Below, one piece after another: positions 9,919 through 19,466 of a stretch of DNA of 28,798 nt; position 1 is the stretch's first letter; every line of letters begins with the position of its first letter. Location of the stretch: the NCBI GenBank assembly GCA_003427395.1, contig BFEA01000282.1:434954-463751 (forward strand), in the 5' to 3' direction. The notes below the pieces were generated by a model that made no database searches, had not been told where the DNA came from, and saw only the letters and a list, made by a program, of their open reading frames with translations. The translations under genes were made by a program, and so were the position numbers. Source of the DNA: Chara braunii (taxonomy: Eukaryota > Streptophyta > Charophyceae > Charales > Characeae).

Positions 9919-10534
9919 TTATCTACACCTGACGCATGAAACAGGCGCGGTCTTTACCTCACCTGATGGACTAGGGAGCCTACACTCATGCTCTCTCAAA
10001 TGGAGTGTGGCCCCTACCGCCTCTCCCCAATCCATTCCCAACACTACGTCGAAAGGAAGGTCATCTTGTACAAGGAGAGTCGGGGAATGGAGAACTTTCT
10101 CCACTTTCCCATCCTTCTCTAGGCGAAAGTACGCCTGGACTCCCTCTACATAGTCCTCAACACGCATCATGCGGTTGTCTGCGAGGACACTGACTATGGG
10201 GTTTACTAACTTCTGGACTCCTAGCCTCAGCTTCTTCAGCGCCCTACGGCTAATATAGCTGCGGGTGGCCCCTGAGTCTATAAGGGCCCTTACTCTACTC
10301 GTGAAAACCTCTACGTTTACCAAAATCAGATGTCACTTGCTTTTCTTCTTCATCTTGGCCCAGGCTGGCATCCTCTCCCTTAACTCTTCTGCCACACCTG
10401 TGAGGGACGTGCCTAAAGAGACGCTAAGACAAGCAGGCTCTGGACAGCTATCTAGACACGGGCCTGCAACCTCTGCCATAGGCTCATGTGGGTTGGGAGT
10501 GTCCTGTTCGCGCGCGCTCACTTCTCCACGTGGC
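9919..10534 (-). pseudogene. pol: Ty3/gypsy aspartic protease and upstream linker, element B
   Basis: This is the retropepsin-type protease that would process Gag-Pol. VRALIDSGATRSYISRRALK holds the catalytic Asp-Ser-Gly triad, followed by DLPFDVVLGMDWGEAVGATL, the conserved second half of the fold (usually ...DVVLGMDWL). The ORF runs 10323-9919. In the same frame upstream, 10530-10336 reads KPRGEVSAREQDTPNPHEP and on to KMKKKSK, then a TGA at 10333-10335, so the linker and protease are split by one stop. Everything before 10535 is the inserted inverted-repeat arm. Confidence 0.88.
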
Positions 10535-10810
10535 TTTGATGTCATTTGGAGTATTAGAATTCGTGTTGTGAAGAGTGGTGAAAATTGTGAAAATTTGATG
10601 ACTGTTTTTTTGCCAAAATGTCATGAAAATGCACTTTTGGCTTGCTGTTTTATATATTTTTAATTTTTGTTTTTTTGTTTTTTTGTTTTCTTTTTATAAT
10701 ATGCTAGTAAGAAGTGCACTCTATACATCACTATGAAGTTTGTTTAAAATGACCTTATGGTTTTCTTATAAATTGAGGCGAAAAATGGGCGCCCGGTTAA
10801 CCTTTTCTCG
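10535..10810 (+). repeat. Right arm of the ~270-bp inverted repeat, inserted in element B
   Basis: Same repeat as 6309-6577 in opposite orientation. It lies between element B's CCHC knuckle (ending 10889) and the protease linker (starting 10530), so it interrupts a formerly continuous gag-pol. Flanks are ...CACGTGGC on the left and AAGTGGGGG on the right. A GTGG target-site duplication is possible but weak. Confidence 0.93.
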
Positions 10811-10831
10811 AAGTGGGGGCAGTTGCGACCC

Positions 10832-13183
10832 CTACTGGCGGCTGCCTTTTGACGACTGAGCAGCCCAACGGGCCTGCCTATACTTTGGACAAAATTTTAT
10901 TACGTGAGCTGGGTCACCACAAAACACGCACTGACCCATGCTCACGCGTTCCTGCCATAAATGCTGGTCCAAGCCCAAGTCTTCCCAGGGCCTGCCCTGT
11001 GGCAAGCCTGGGTGCCATCCTCCTTGAGGTGCCCTTCCACCTCTTCGCTGTGGGGACCAATTACCCTGGCGATTTGACGGGGGACCTTGACCCCTACCTC
11101 CCGCTTGGCGGTTTCCTTGGCCGCCAACCCCCTGTGCGCCCGGTCCACGGCCTCCCATGGCCTGGCCCCTTTGGCCCTGGCCTCCTCCTCTACCTTGCGG
11201 CCTCCCTCCAGCTGCGACAACAACATAGGACCTCCCCTGTCCCACACTACTGTCCTCTTCAACTAGGCATCACTCTTTCTGACTGTATGGGACCTCGTCA
11301 GTACCACCTTCCTCTAATGTGAGTATCATGTGATCCTTGGCCTTGACTTGGCCAGAGATGGTACGTCCTTTCCACCTTTTTCCCTTCTCTAAGTCCTTGT
11401 GCCAGAAAGTGGACACTGGCATGGACTTGGACTCGAACAGGACGACTTGTCTACTCAACGCATCATAAGTGATGCCGGCCTGTTCGGTCTTATCAAAGAA
11501 GTGCCCTCTCAAGGGCTTGGGCATGGCACGATAAAACAATTGGACCAACTGGGTCTCGGTGACCCCATGGTCTGGGACGGCCACCAGGTCGTCCATGACG
11601 CCTTTGAGTGCTCTGGCACTCCTCCACTGTCGTGAGTGGATCGTTTGCAGCTTATCAGAGGCTTTAATGCCTCTTGTTGGGTCAGCAAATCGCTCCTTCA
11701 GGAGCTTGAGGAATTGTGAAAGGGGGGTAACTTTAGAGTAAGCAACCAGGTTGTTTTCACAACCGGCTGCACGTGCAAGGGACCTGACGAAACTAGCCGC
11801 TTCATCTTTAAGGGCATGAAAGGCCACGAGGACTTGCTCCTCAATCAGGATGTGTTGTAAATAGATATAACTGTTGACACTGGCTTCCCAGCTGTCAAAG
11901 TTTTCCTCCTTCTTTCCCCCGTATGCGTCAGGAAACTTAAGTTTAACTGGGTCCTTACGGGGTCTGGCCTCGCCCTCTACTGCGGCTATGGCTTTGGCAC
12001 CTTCAATGGCGCCTTCGCAAAACTTTCCCACGCTATCTCTCAATCTCCTAACTTCCCCTCCAACGTGGGTAACCATATCGCGCGCAAAACCCCTAAATCA
12101 CGACCGCATGGCACCCAGGGCTACCTCCTGATTCCAACTGGCCTGGCGCTCCTCCATCCAGGCTGCACTCAACACTTCCAGGTAACCCAGCATCTTGTCC
12201 ATCTTGGCAGAAATATCTGCCTTTGCTCCCACTTCTCGCCTACAATCCTGCACTTTCGCCACTTCCGCGGTCAACCTATTACCTTTCTCCCTCCTCTTCT
12301 TCTTCTCTCTCTTCATCCTCAACTTCCATTCCAATTTCTTCTCCTCTTCTCTTTCCCTTCGTTCCAGAGGGTCCTCCATCGCTGCTAGCTCGCTGGCCAA
12401 CGCATCCCTCTCGTCCTTTGGGACGTAGAACTCTGCCATTCCAATNNNNNNNNNNNNNNNNNNNNNNNNNNNNNNNNNNNNNNNNNNNNNNNNNNNNNNN
12501 NNNNNNNNNNNNNNNNNNNNNNNNNNNNNNNNNNNNNNNNNNNNNNNNNNNNNNNNNNNNNNNNNNNNNNNNNNNNNNNNNNNNNNNNNNNNNNNNNNNN
12601 NNNNNNNNNNNNNNNNNNNNNNNNNNNNNNNNNNNNNNNNNNNNNNNNNNNNNNNNNNNNNNNNNNNNNNNNNNNNNNNNNNNNNNNNNNNNNNNNNNNN
12701 NNNNNNNNNNNNNNNNNNNNNNNNNNNNNNNNNNNNNNNNNNNNNNNNNNNNNNNNNNNNNNNNNNNNNNNNNNNNNNNNNNNNNNNNNNNNNNNNNNNN
12801 NNNNNNNNNNNNNNNNNNNNNNNNNNNNNNNNNNNNNNNNNNNNNNNNNNNNNNNCTCCCAACGATAAATTAGCGATCCACTCACTTATTTTTTTCTCCA
12901 TCTCCACTTCTTTCATCGCGCCACTGCTCTCTACTTCTTTTCCCTTTCGTTTTCTCTCCTCCTCTGCTTTTGCTGCCGCTTCTTCTTCAGCAGCCTTCTC
13001 CTTCTTCGCCATCTCCTCCTCCAACTCCTTCATCTTTGCCGCCTGCTCCTCTGCGATAGCCTGCAACTTCACTTGCTTCAGGAGCTCCTTCCTCTCTCTA
13101 TTTTCTTTCACTATGGCGCCCATCTTCTCTTGCTGCTCCTGGGTGTAGGGGCTAGTACTCGTCCCACCGCGGGTCTCAACCAT
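10832..13183 (-). pseudogene. gag: Ty3/gypsy gag, element B (near-complete frame, two in-frame TGA, N gap)
   Basis: This is the structural capsid/nucleocapsid polyprotein. The start at 13183 (MVETRGGTSTSPYTQEQQEK) follows a leader homologous to element A's. Domains in order: Lys/Glu coiled coil, the N gap, MAEFYVPKDERD and a second charged coiled coil, capsid core (KLKFPDAYGG, NFDSWEASVNSYIYL, LSQFLKLLKERFADP, GVMDDLVAVPDHGVTETQLV, FYRAMPKPLRGHFF), an Arg/Gly-rich segment, and a CCHC zinc knuckle CVFCGDPAHVIKFC at 10930-10889. One frame is kept from 12445 to 10832, broken only by TGA codons at 12098-12100 and 11270-11272. Continuity across the Ns is unverified. The protein ends where the inverted repeat is inserted. 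Confidence 0.9.
12446..12855. other. Assembly gap (410 N)
   Basis: A run of 410 Ns within gag of element B. The true length is unknown, so the apparent preservation of frame across it means nothing. Isolated Ns also occur at 7386, 7404, 7411, 7414, 7415, 7452, 8393 and 13863. Confidence 0.99.
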
Positions 13184-13356
13184 GGTGATAGGTGCACAAC
13201 CAAGTGGCGGTTCCAAACCTCACCACGTTGACTCTCACCCCTGCCTGACAAACCTACTGACTCAATCTAATGACTCACAGAATCCTGACAAGGATCCTGT
13301 CAACTATGGTCTCCAGCCTAGACCTATGCTATGGCTGTCACTACTAGACCTGTTGC

Positions 13357-13432
13357 TGATCAGGAGGCATTTAAGGAGATCCCCCCAACTCCGCAAGAAT
13401 TCCTTAACGTCGCAGACTGGACGACGTGATCA
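13357..13432 (-). promoter_or_regulatory. Conserved leader block shared by elements A, B and C
   Basis: Read on the - strand, GATCACGTCGTCC..TCTGCGACGT..AATTC...TGGGGGGA...AAATGCCTCCTGATCAGC aligns with + strand 20140-20220, and more loosely with 2419-2500 and 3184-3266. In A and B it lies about 150-250 nt before the gag start. Conservation across otherwise diverged leaders suggests an RNA or transcriptional element, but this is inference and the function is unknown. Confidence 0.5.
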
Positions 13433-13453
13433 GCTCGGTCAGGCCTGTTACAC

Positions 13454-13830
13454 CAGCCCACAACTCAGCCTTTCGGGCCTCCCATGCCACACCGAGCAGC
13501 CCGCCGGTCAGTACCGGTCCTTGGGAGGGTTTGAGCTCCGGGACAGTCGAGTCGTCAGATACGGCCTTTAGCCTTACTAGGTCCAGTAGGGGTTTGGGTA
13601 AACAAGGCCCTCAACACTTAAGACTGCCTGTTGTGTCAGCCCACGTCTCCGCCGTTCAAGCCCACCGTGTCACGCCCAATCCGAGCCCCGCCGGTCAGCA
13701 CCGGTCCTTGGGAGGGTTAGGCCTCCGGGACAGTGAGATTAGACACGGTATCATCTCTACTAAATCAGATAGGGGTTTCGTCATACAGGCCCTATCCTTC
13801 ATCCACAGAGTACTATCACCTAGGACAAAA
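13454..13830. repeat. Imperfect ~185-bp tandem duplication in leader B
   Basis: Both copies carry CAGCCCAC (13454 and 13637), CCGCCGGTCAG...ACCGGTCCTTGGGAGGG (13501 and 13690), CTCCGGGACAGT and TAGGGGTTT..., at an offset of 183-187 bp. The reverse complement of the ACCGGTCCTTGGG box recurs in element A at about 2305 and 3070. Confidence 0.85.
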
Positions 13831-13964
13831 GAGACTCAATGCTGAAAGAATAGACAGACAGANTGTACTCAGCAAGTACCAAGGGGTATGTGCACATCCA
13901 TAGGGCAAGGGGTAGGCTGAGGGCTTGGCGAGATGTTACCAACTCCAGCTTGGTGAAAGTCTTG

Positions 13965-14070
13965 GTCAACGGCCTTGGTCAACGCCGGTCAACGCTGCGG
14001 TCAACCCTCTGTCAACCCCCGGTCAACTCCGATAACGCCGGTCAACACCCCCGGTCAACCCTCCGGTCAG
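13965..14070 (+). repeat. Array of eight GTCAAC motifs with ~11-bp spacing
   Basis: GTCAAC begins at 13965, 13978, 13988, 14000, 14011, 14022, 14041 and 14054 and is followed by GTCAG at 14066. Most copies are preceded by CG or G and followed by C-rich bases. Spacings are 13, 10, 12, 11, 11, 19 and 13. The reverse complement GTTGAC contains the plant W-box core TTGAC. Any WRKY binding is speculation. Confidence 0.85.
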
Positions 14071-14362
14071 CTATGGTTGTCGGCTCCTCTTCCTCGCCAA
14101 CCTTGTCCTTCGCTTCGCCTCCCTCGCCTCCTTTCACCCCGTGGTCCTCTTCTTCGTGTTTTTTCTTTTTTTTTTTATCGGCCTTCTCTTCACCTCTCGG
14201 CTATGGCCTCCTCCTCTCCCTTCTCGGTCTCTCCCCTTCTGTGTGGTCTCTCTCTCCCCTTCAGTACTCCGTGATGATGCTCTGCGGCTATGGCCGCTTT
14301 CTTCCTCCTTCGTGGGACTGCACAACTCGCTTCACAGGTAAGTGACAACCAAACTTGTACGC

Positions 14363-14365
<3 letters not shown>

Positions 14366-14429
<64 letters not shown>
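14366..14429. repeat. (CT)n microsatellite
   Basis: About 32 uninterrupted CT units. The Leu-Ser repeat ORFs here are artefacts. Confidence 0.97.
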
Positions 14430-14432
<3 letters not shown>

Positions 14433-14580
14433 CGTCTTCTTCGTCGCGGTCTTCTTAGCAGGTGCGCGGCGGCTTTTCCAACTTTGGGTCCGCTATGGCG
14501 GACTATAACCCTCAGCGGCCACCTCTGCTATGGCGCGTCAGGCCCTGCACACGACGACGCGCATGGAATAGCGGGTACCA

Positions 14581-14593
14581 GCTCCGATACCAA
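14581..14593 (-). other. LTR-retrotransposon primer-binding site, element B
   Basis: On the - strand TTGGTATCGGAGC directly follows ...GATTGCA, a typical ...CA LTR end. It differs from the plant initiator-tRNA-Met site TGGTATCAGAGC at one base and matches the site of element C. It places the 3' end of B's 5' LTR at 14594. Confidence 0.7.
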
Positions 14594-15825
14594 TGCAATC
14601 AGACTCGTTCTCAAACACACTTTTCATACATGTAAACAGCAGCGCAGCAAACTGGCGACATGCGCCCACACAAAACTCAGAGATATGGCTTCCAGATACA
14701 AGTTCACTTTGAACTGGCTTTGGCGACTCAGCGCCCAAACAACTCACTGTTCACACGCACGGGATCACCCCGGATATCCCACACGCATTACTCTGAACTC
14801 GCACACACACAGACATACTCCACACTAACTACAGCTATGGCAGCTATTTCTGCCTCTACCCTATCGCTATGCTAAGCTCCTTCTCTCTTGCCCACTGCGT
14901 CCTCCGGGCTCATCTGCAGACCTCCTTGCACAAGTCGCTGTGGCAGCGCTTCCGCATGGCTCACGCAGGAATGAATGAAAGGTTGGGCGCTGCCTCTTGC
15001 TTTATGCTCCGGAAACTCATTGGTCTGCCCTTTGCCTTCGGCCCATGGTGCTCACAGTCCCCCGTGGTACTTGCTGGACCGGACTGGGACTGACTGGACC
15101 TTACCGCTGACTGACTGTGGACTCGCTGCTATCCTACCGAGACCGCACTGCGATTGTACTGCAGTTTAGTCCACCACTTGCCTCGCCACTTGCCCACTTG
15201 CCCACTTGCCTACCTTCTAGAAGGACTACAGCTAAGCTTCCGGAACTCACTAAGACTTCTACGCTATAGGTCTACAGATCGAACCCCTGTTACCTACGGA
15301 CCTACGACAGACCTACCAACTGTCTACGAATACACAGGTCGCAGGTTCAACTCCCGGGGTCTACACAGACACTGTACACGGGTAGGGTGAGGTCTAGGGA
15401 TCGAGCCCTGGGTACTGCATCTGCTACTGCTAAAGGTGAAAACCGTTTCACTGTGGAAAGATGCACTCATTTTTTTCCCGTTTCGTGTGCAGTGTGGCGA
15501 GCACTTGGGGTTTGATTGGACAGAGACCGAGTCCAGAAGCAAGTGGCTCAACTGCGAGTCTAATGGCCTTGCCACACCACTTTGGAAACCAAAAAAAATG
15601 CACGAATCCATCCTTCCACCAAAGACGGGAAGATACATCCGTTATTATGCAGAGTAACCGATGTATCAGCGCACATTCTGTGGAAACATGCAATTGTATT
15701 CTCTTTTCGATTCGGGAGTGGCATGGCGAGGGTTTAATACCACAACAGGAAAGACTAGAATACACACCTGCTGCCTTGCAAAAAATACCGCCCAGCTCAT
15801 GTGGCTGAATGGTACCGAGTCAAGA
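14594..15825 (-). other. Probable 5' LTR of element B at its left end, then unclassified sequence
   Basis: Sequence immediately 5' (on the - strand) of the primer-binding site should be LTR. Its outer boundary could not be fixed and no second LTR copy is in the window. Internal features: a CACTTGCC tandem repeat at about 15172-15212, three B-box-like stretches at about 15278-15407, and two loosely similar ~225-bp blocks (starting about 15436 and 15661) sharing CTGTGGAAAnATGCA. Open frames on either strand show no recognisable domain. Confidence 0.4.
15172..15212. repeat. Short tandem repeat of CACTTGCC
   Basis: Four copies of CACTTGCC in about 40 bp, the first separated by TCGC from the rest. 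Confidence 0.9.
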
Positions 15826-16192
15826 AGAAGAAGAAGAAGAAGAAGAAGAAGAAGAAGAAGAGGAGGAAGAGGAGGAAGAGGAGGAAGAGGAAGAAGAGGA
15901 ATAGGAAGAAGAGCAAGAGGGAGAAGAAGAAGAAGAAGAGGAAGAAGAAGAGGAAGAAGAAGAAGCGGAAGAAGAAGAGGAAGGAAGAAGAAGAAGAGGA
16001 AGAGGAAGAGGAAGAGGAGGAGGAGGAAGAGGAAGAAGAGGAATAGGAAGAAGAGGAAAAGGAAGAGGAAGAGGAAGAAGAAGAAGAGGGAGAAGAAGAG
16101 GAAGAAGAAGAAGAGGAAGAAGAAGAAGAGGAAGAAGAAGAAGAGGAAGAAGAAGAGGAAAGAAGAAGAAGAAAAGGAAGAAGACCAAGACA
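15825..16192 (+). repeat. GAA/GAG polypurine tract
   Basis: About 370 bp of nearly unbroken purine on the + strand (two isolated T residues at about 15903 and 16045 and a single C at about 15914 and 15965), with mirror symmetry suited to triplex (H-DNA) formation. The Arg-, Lys- and Glu-rich ORFs, and the Leu/Phe/Ser ORFs opposite, are composition artefacts. Confidence 0.95.
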
Positions 16193-16340
16193 AAGACGAC
16201 GAAGACGACTACGACGATAACGGCAACCACGAAGAAGAAGAAGAACAGCATAGACCAATGATAATGCTCTTCTTCTTCGCCAACCACTCTCCTCCTCCTT
16301 ATCCCCTCCCCTCTTATTCAATCAAGAAATAATAATCATA

Positions 16341-16376
16341 ATAATGTTGAATGGCTGGATAATGTTGAATGGCTGG
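16341..16376. repeat. Perfect 18-bp tandem duplication
   Basis: ATAATGTTGAATGGCTGG occurs twice, at 16341-16358 and 16359-16376. Confidence 0.97.
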
Positions 16377-18220
16377 ACCAGAATCAAAGTCTGAATCCCT
16401 CTTCTACTGCAGGTTTCACATGAGGTTCACCATAGCCATGGCAACCTTCTCCTTCCTCTTCTCGAAGGCCTAGGCTATGGCGGACTGTTAGGGCCTTGCC
16501 CTGATGTGCAGGAGACAACTCAAGCAGCTATGGCTGCTCTAGCTCAGGCTGCCCTGCCTGACTCCTCAAAGCATCTTGGTGTAGCTCTACCCCCACTGGG
16601 GCCGTCTTGCTGCAGCGCCCACCAAGGTGATGAAGATGGCAACCACCATAGCCAGGTACGTACCTCTGGCGGCCCCCCTTCCTAGTCCTGGTCTTCTTCC
16701 TCCTCCTGTCCTTGCTCCTTCCCCAGCAGCACTGCTCCAAGCTAGTGGTGTTCCAGCCAGCGCTCCAACCAGTGTGTCGCCAACCTTGCACAACGACAAT
16801 GAACAGAAGCACCTTGCTCCTGCAGGAGATAGAGCGGGCTGCTTGCCTCTTCGGGAGTGATTTCTTAGGCCGCGCGGTCTCCAAGCAACCGGTACCTCCT
16901 CCCTTTTGCAGGGAAACATCATTGCAGACTCTGATATTGCCCGTACAGGCCCTAGACTCAGGTTGGACTGGTACTCGCCTGGACCTGGCCTACAACTACT
17001 GGGCCTCTAAAAATGCCAACTTTTGTCTTCTTCTGCTCGGCGTCGAGTACCCGGCACATCTACCTTTACTTGCTGTGGTACCAGCCTACCTGCTACTCCA
17101 GTGTTTTCCGCTGTTCTAAGTGTTGCCGGCCTCTTTTACCCGGTGCAACCCTCAATGTCAAGGCCACAGGTAAGTACCGGCCCTTCGGGCCTTCTAACCA
17201 ACCAAGTGCCCTTGCGAGTCACACACACACTCAAGCCGACAAGCACTCAGACAGGCATCCAGACAAGCAAGCATGCACCCACACAGACTTAGAAAACTCA
17301 GCAACAAGCAGGAAACACTCAGTAGGCATACATTCCATGAGCAAAACTCAGAAATCAGCTGTGTATCAGTCCGTGTTTGGCAGGTCATTACAGAGGAGAA
17401 GAAGGGAGGCAGGAGGGTTGTCTTCTGAGAGTTGAAAACATGGCCAACTTGTAGCAGTAGAAAGGGAATAGATGACAAGCGTACCTTATCACAATCCAAA
17501 AGGTAATATCCCAATCTCTTGTGGGCTGTCCACCGCCTCACAGCTTTATAGTCGTAGACTCCACGGACCGGACACAGCTGTCAGAAAGTCAACATTTCAA
17601 ATCAAAACATCATCCAGCAAAATGATATTGCCATCAGTACACAAGGTTTCCTATGCAAATCCGACACCAGTCAGCGACCGTCTGCGTAAGACAACAACTC
17701 CAGCACACTTTTGCCATGCGCTCAGTACAGTAACTTGACAGATTTCCACTCAGTTACATGTTCTGATGAGTGTGATGCATGGCCCATGCCCTGATGCATA
17801 ACAGCCTTGTTGAACATTCATCATTGCTCAATTGTTGCTGTTAACCAGAAGCACCATTACAAATTGTTATAGACGATTCCAGAGACTACCTACAGCCCTG
17901 GCATCCATACCTATGGAAGAGGGCCTCCGAGAGTCTGGGATAAGTGTCCTTTCTAAAATATGAATTGGTCTGCTCACCACATGCTACACAGAGACCAGCT
18001 GGTGCATGAGTTTCTCTCTCTTCTCATATGAGCATATGAGGTCTGCTACCATGGGAAAATGGGGCACTTCCATACTGCCAGGTCAGGGGGTATATTGGCC
18101 GCTTTACTCACCACACAGAGACACCAAAATAAATGACACAAACAACACGTCATCGAAGAAAGAAGCGTCAAGATGCACAAAAGATCTGCAGCACCTAGAC
18201 AAGGAACACAATCTCCCCCC
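16377..18220. other. Unclassified, no supported gene
   Basis: Mixed-composition sequence with GCTATGGC motifs (16474, 16527), a perfect GGCCC-TTC-GGGCC hairpin at about 17178-17190 and a CA-rich stretch near 17220. CACAG|GTAAGT at 17171 fits a splice donor, but no exon with recognisable coding sequence abuts it. A 150-codon frame at 18006-18458 has no similarity I recognise. Confidence 0.4.
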
Positions 18221-18221
18221 T

Positions 18222-18338
18222 CCGCATTTTAGGAAAGATTCCCGAACACAAGGCAACATGCATCCATCCAATGTCCCTCCCCATTTTAGGAAACATCCCA
18301 CAACACAAGACGAGCACGCATCCATCCAAACTTTAAAT
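18222..18338 (+). repeat. Imperfect 57-bp tandem duplication
   Basis: CATTTTAGGAAA...CACAAG...CATCCATCCAA begins at 18225 and again at 18282. The unit is 57 bp, so in the + frame open from 18006 it gives a 19-residue repeat (PPHFRK...TQ...H-S). This may be the only reason the frame stays open. Confidence 0.85.
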
Positions 18339-18459
18339 CCCAGATCTCTGAGCAAACGAAATGTGTCATACATTCATGTGTTATGTGCCCGATTGAAACA
18401 AGATACAGCATGGCATCCACACGATTCCAAACACATGCGCAATGACAAGAGATCTTAGA

Positions 18460-19450
18460 TAGAGCAATTCACACCACACCGGATGAGAGAATACACAGTG
18501 GAAGCACTTACAACCAAAAATAGAATTTGCGAGGCAGGCACCCCGATAAGCCCCTCAAGGGGCCCTCTTTGCAACATAGTCGGCCGCCCTAAGTGAAGGC
18601 AGGCTCGACAGGCCCTCTCGGCCTCTTTTTCCAGGCCCCACGCAACTAAAGGAAATTCAGGCAGTTGCGCAGCGCCAGTTGGTTGAGTGAACCCAGACCC
18701 TGGGCCGCCTGTGTGAATGAATGTGAAGCTGGCCCTGGGCTGGATATGGGTACCGGGCCAGACACAGGCCGAAGGCAGTTGGGCACATGCAACCACTACA
18801 GGCCCAGGGCCTGCTCTCTTCGTGCTGGGCCTCAGGCTACCGGGGCCTACTGGAAGCTTCTTGGGACTGGACGCAGGCAGGCCACTTGGATATAGGAAAG
18901 GGCCTGCCTCCTGATTCGGCATTCGGGTGCTGGCTGCATGCTGCGCAAGCGCTGCTGCGCTATTTGCTGGCTGGCGCCTACGCTCTCACGGGCAAGCAGG
19001 GAAGGAGCAAGCAGCCATGGCCGAGCTGCGCTGCTGTAAGCTGGGTGAGGCGCAGGGTGGTCTTTGGGTGCTAGTGGCATCTGTGAGTTGGGGAACGAGG
19101 TTGTGAGTGTAGCGCGAGACATACCTGGTGCTGGAAGCGTGCGACATTGGTCGCCATATGCTCGTACTTCGGGGGTTGCTGGTGACGTCATCTTTCGGCT
19201 TCGTAGTATAGGCTAGATAGGATCTCCCACATGTAGTCTGGGCGCCGAGCGCCAGATAGGATATCAACTCTGGTTCTTCGTTGATGATGATGGGACTATT
19301 ACAGCATTGTCAATTATGAATTCTTGGTGTGTTCTTATTTGGTGAATCTCGTGATGCAATTCTGCTGTTGGTTCGAGGTCACAACTATCTGGACTCATAT
19401 GTATGATGCTGTTTGATTGCTGGAGTTCGCTATTGCTCATCTTCCTTGCA
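18460..19450 (+). other. GGCC-rich sequence and probable 5' LTR end of element C
   Basis: 18540-18930 is unusually rich in GGCCC/GGGCC. From about 19200 to 19450 the sequence lies directly 5' of a primer-binding site and ends ...TTGCA, so the last part should be LTR of element C. TTCGTTGATGATG (19279) recurs in element A's putative LTR at about 1652. The LTR start was not located. Confidence 0.4.
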
Positions 19451-19451
19451 A

Positions 19452-19466
19452 TTTGGTATCGGAGCC
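19452..19466 (+). other. LTR-retrotransposon primer-binding site, element C
   Basis: TTTGGTATCGGAGCC follows ...CTTGCA. It is the best match in the window to the plant initiator-tRNA-Met site (TGGTATCAGAGCC), with one substitution. Confidence 0.75.

Larger units (their letters stand above)
13184..14580 (-). other. Leader of gypsy element B, between primer-binding site and gag
   Basis: About 1.4 kb separates the primer-binding site from the gag start. It contains, on the - strand, the block shared with elements A and C (13432-13357), the duplicated AAGGACCGGTA boxes, a GTCAAC array and a long CT microsatellite. The 70 bp just before the gag ATG match the corresponding stretch of element A. 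Short Pro/Ser ORFs within it look non-coding. Confidence 0.55.

Noticed and set aside
15661-16332. 223-codon ORF with long Arg/Lys/Glu runs, and Leu/Phe/Ser ORFs on the other strand
   Set aside because: They are translations of the GAA/GAG purine tract; all frames are open because the tract lacks stop codons.
14332-17180. Spliced host gene suggested by strong donor-like CAG|GTAAGT at 14338 and 17171
   Set aside because: No adjoining exon has recognisable coding sequence, no paired acceptor yields a sensible frame, and the surroundings are retroelement leader and repeats.
18006-18458. 150-codon ORF as a real gene
   Set aside because: No domain recognised; much of it is an imperfect 57-bp repeat that keeps the frame open. 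Kept only as a repeat feature.
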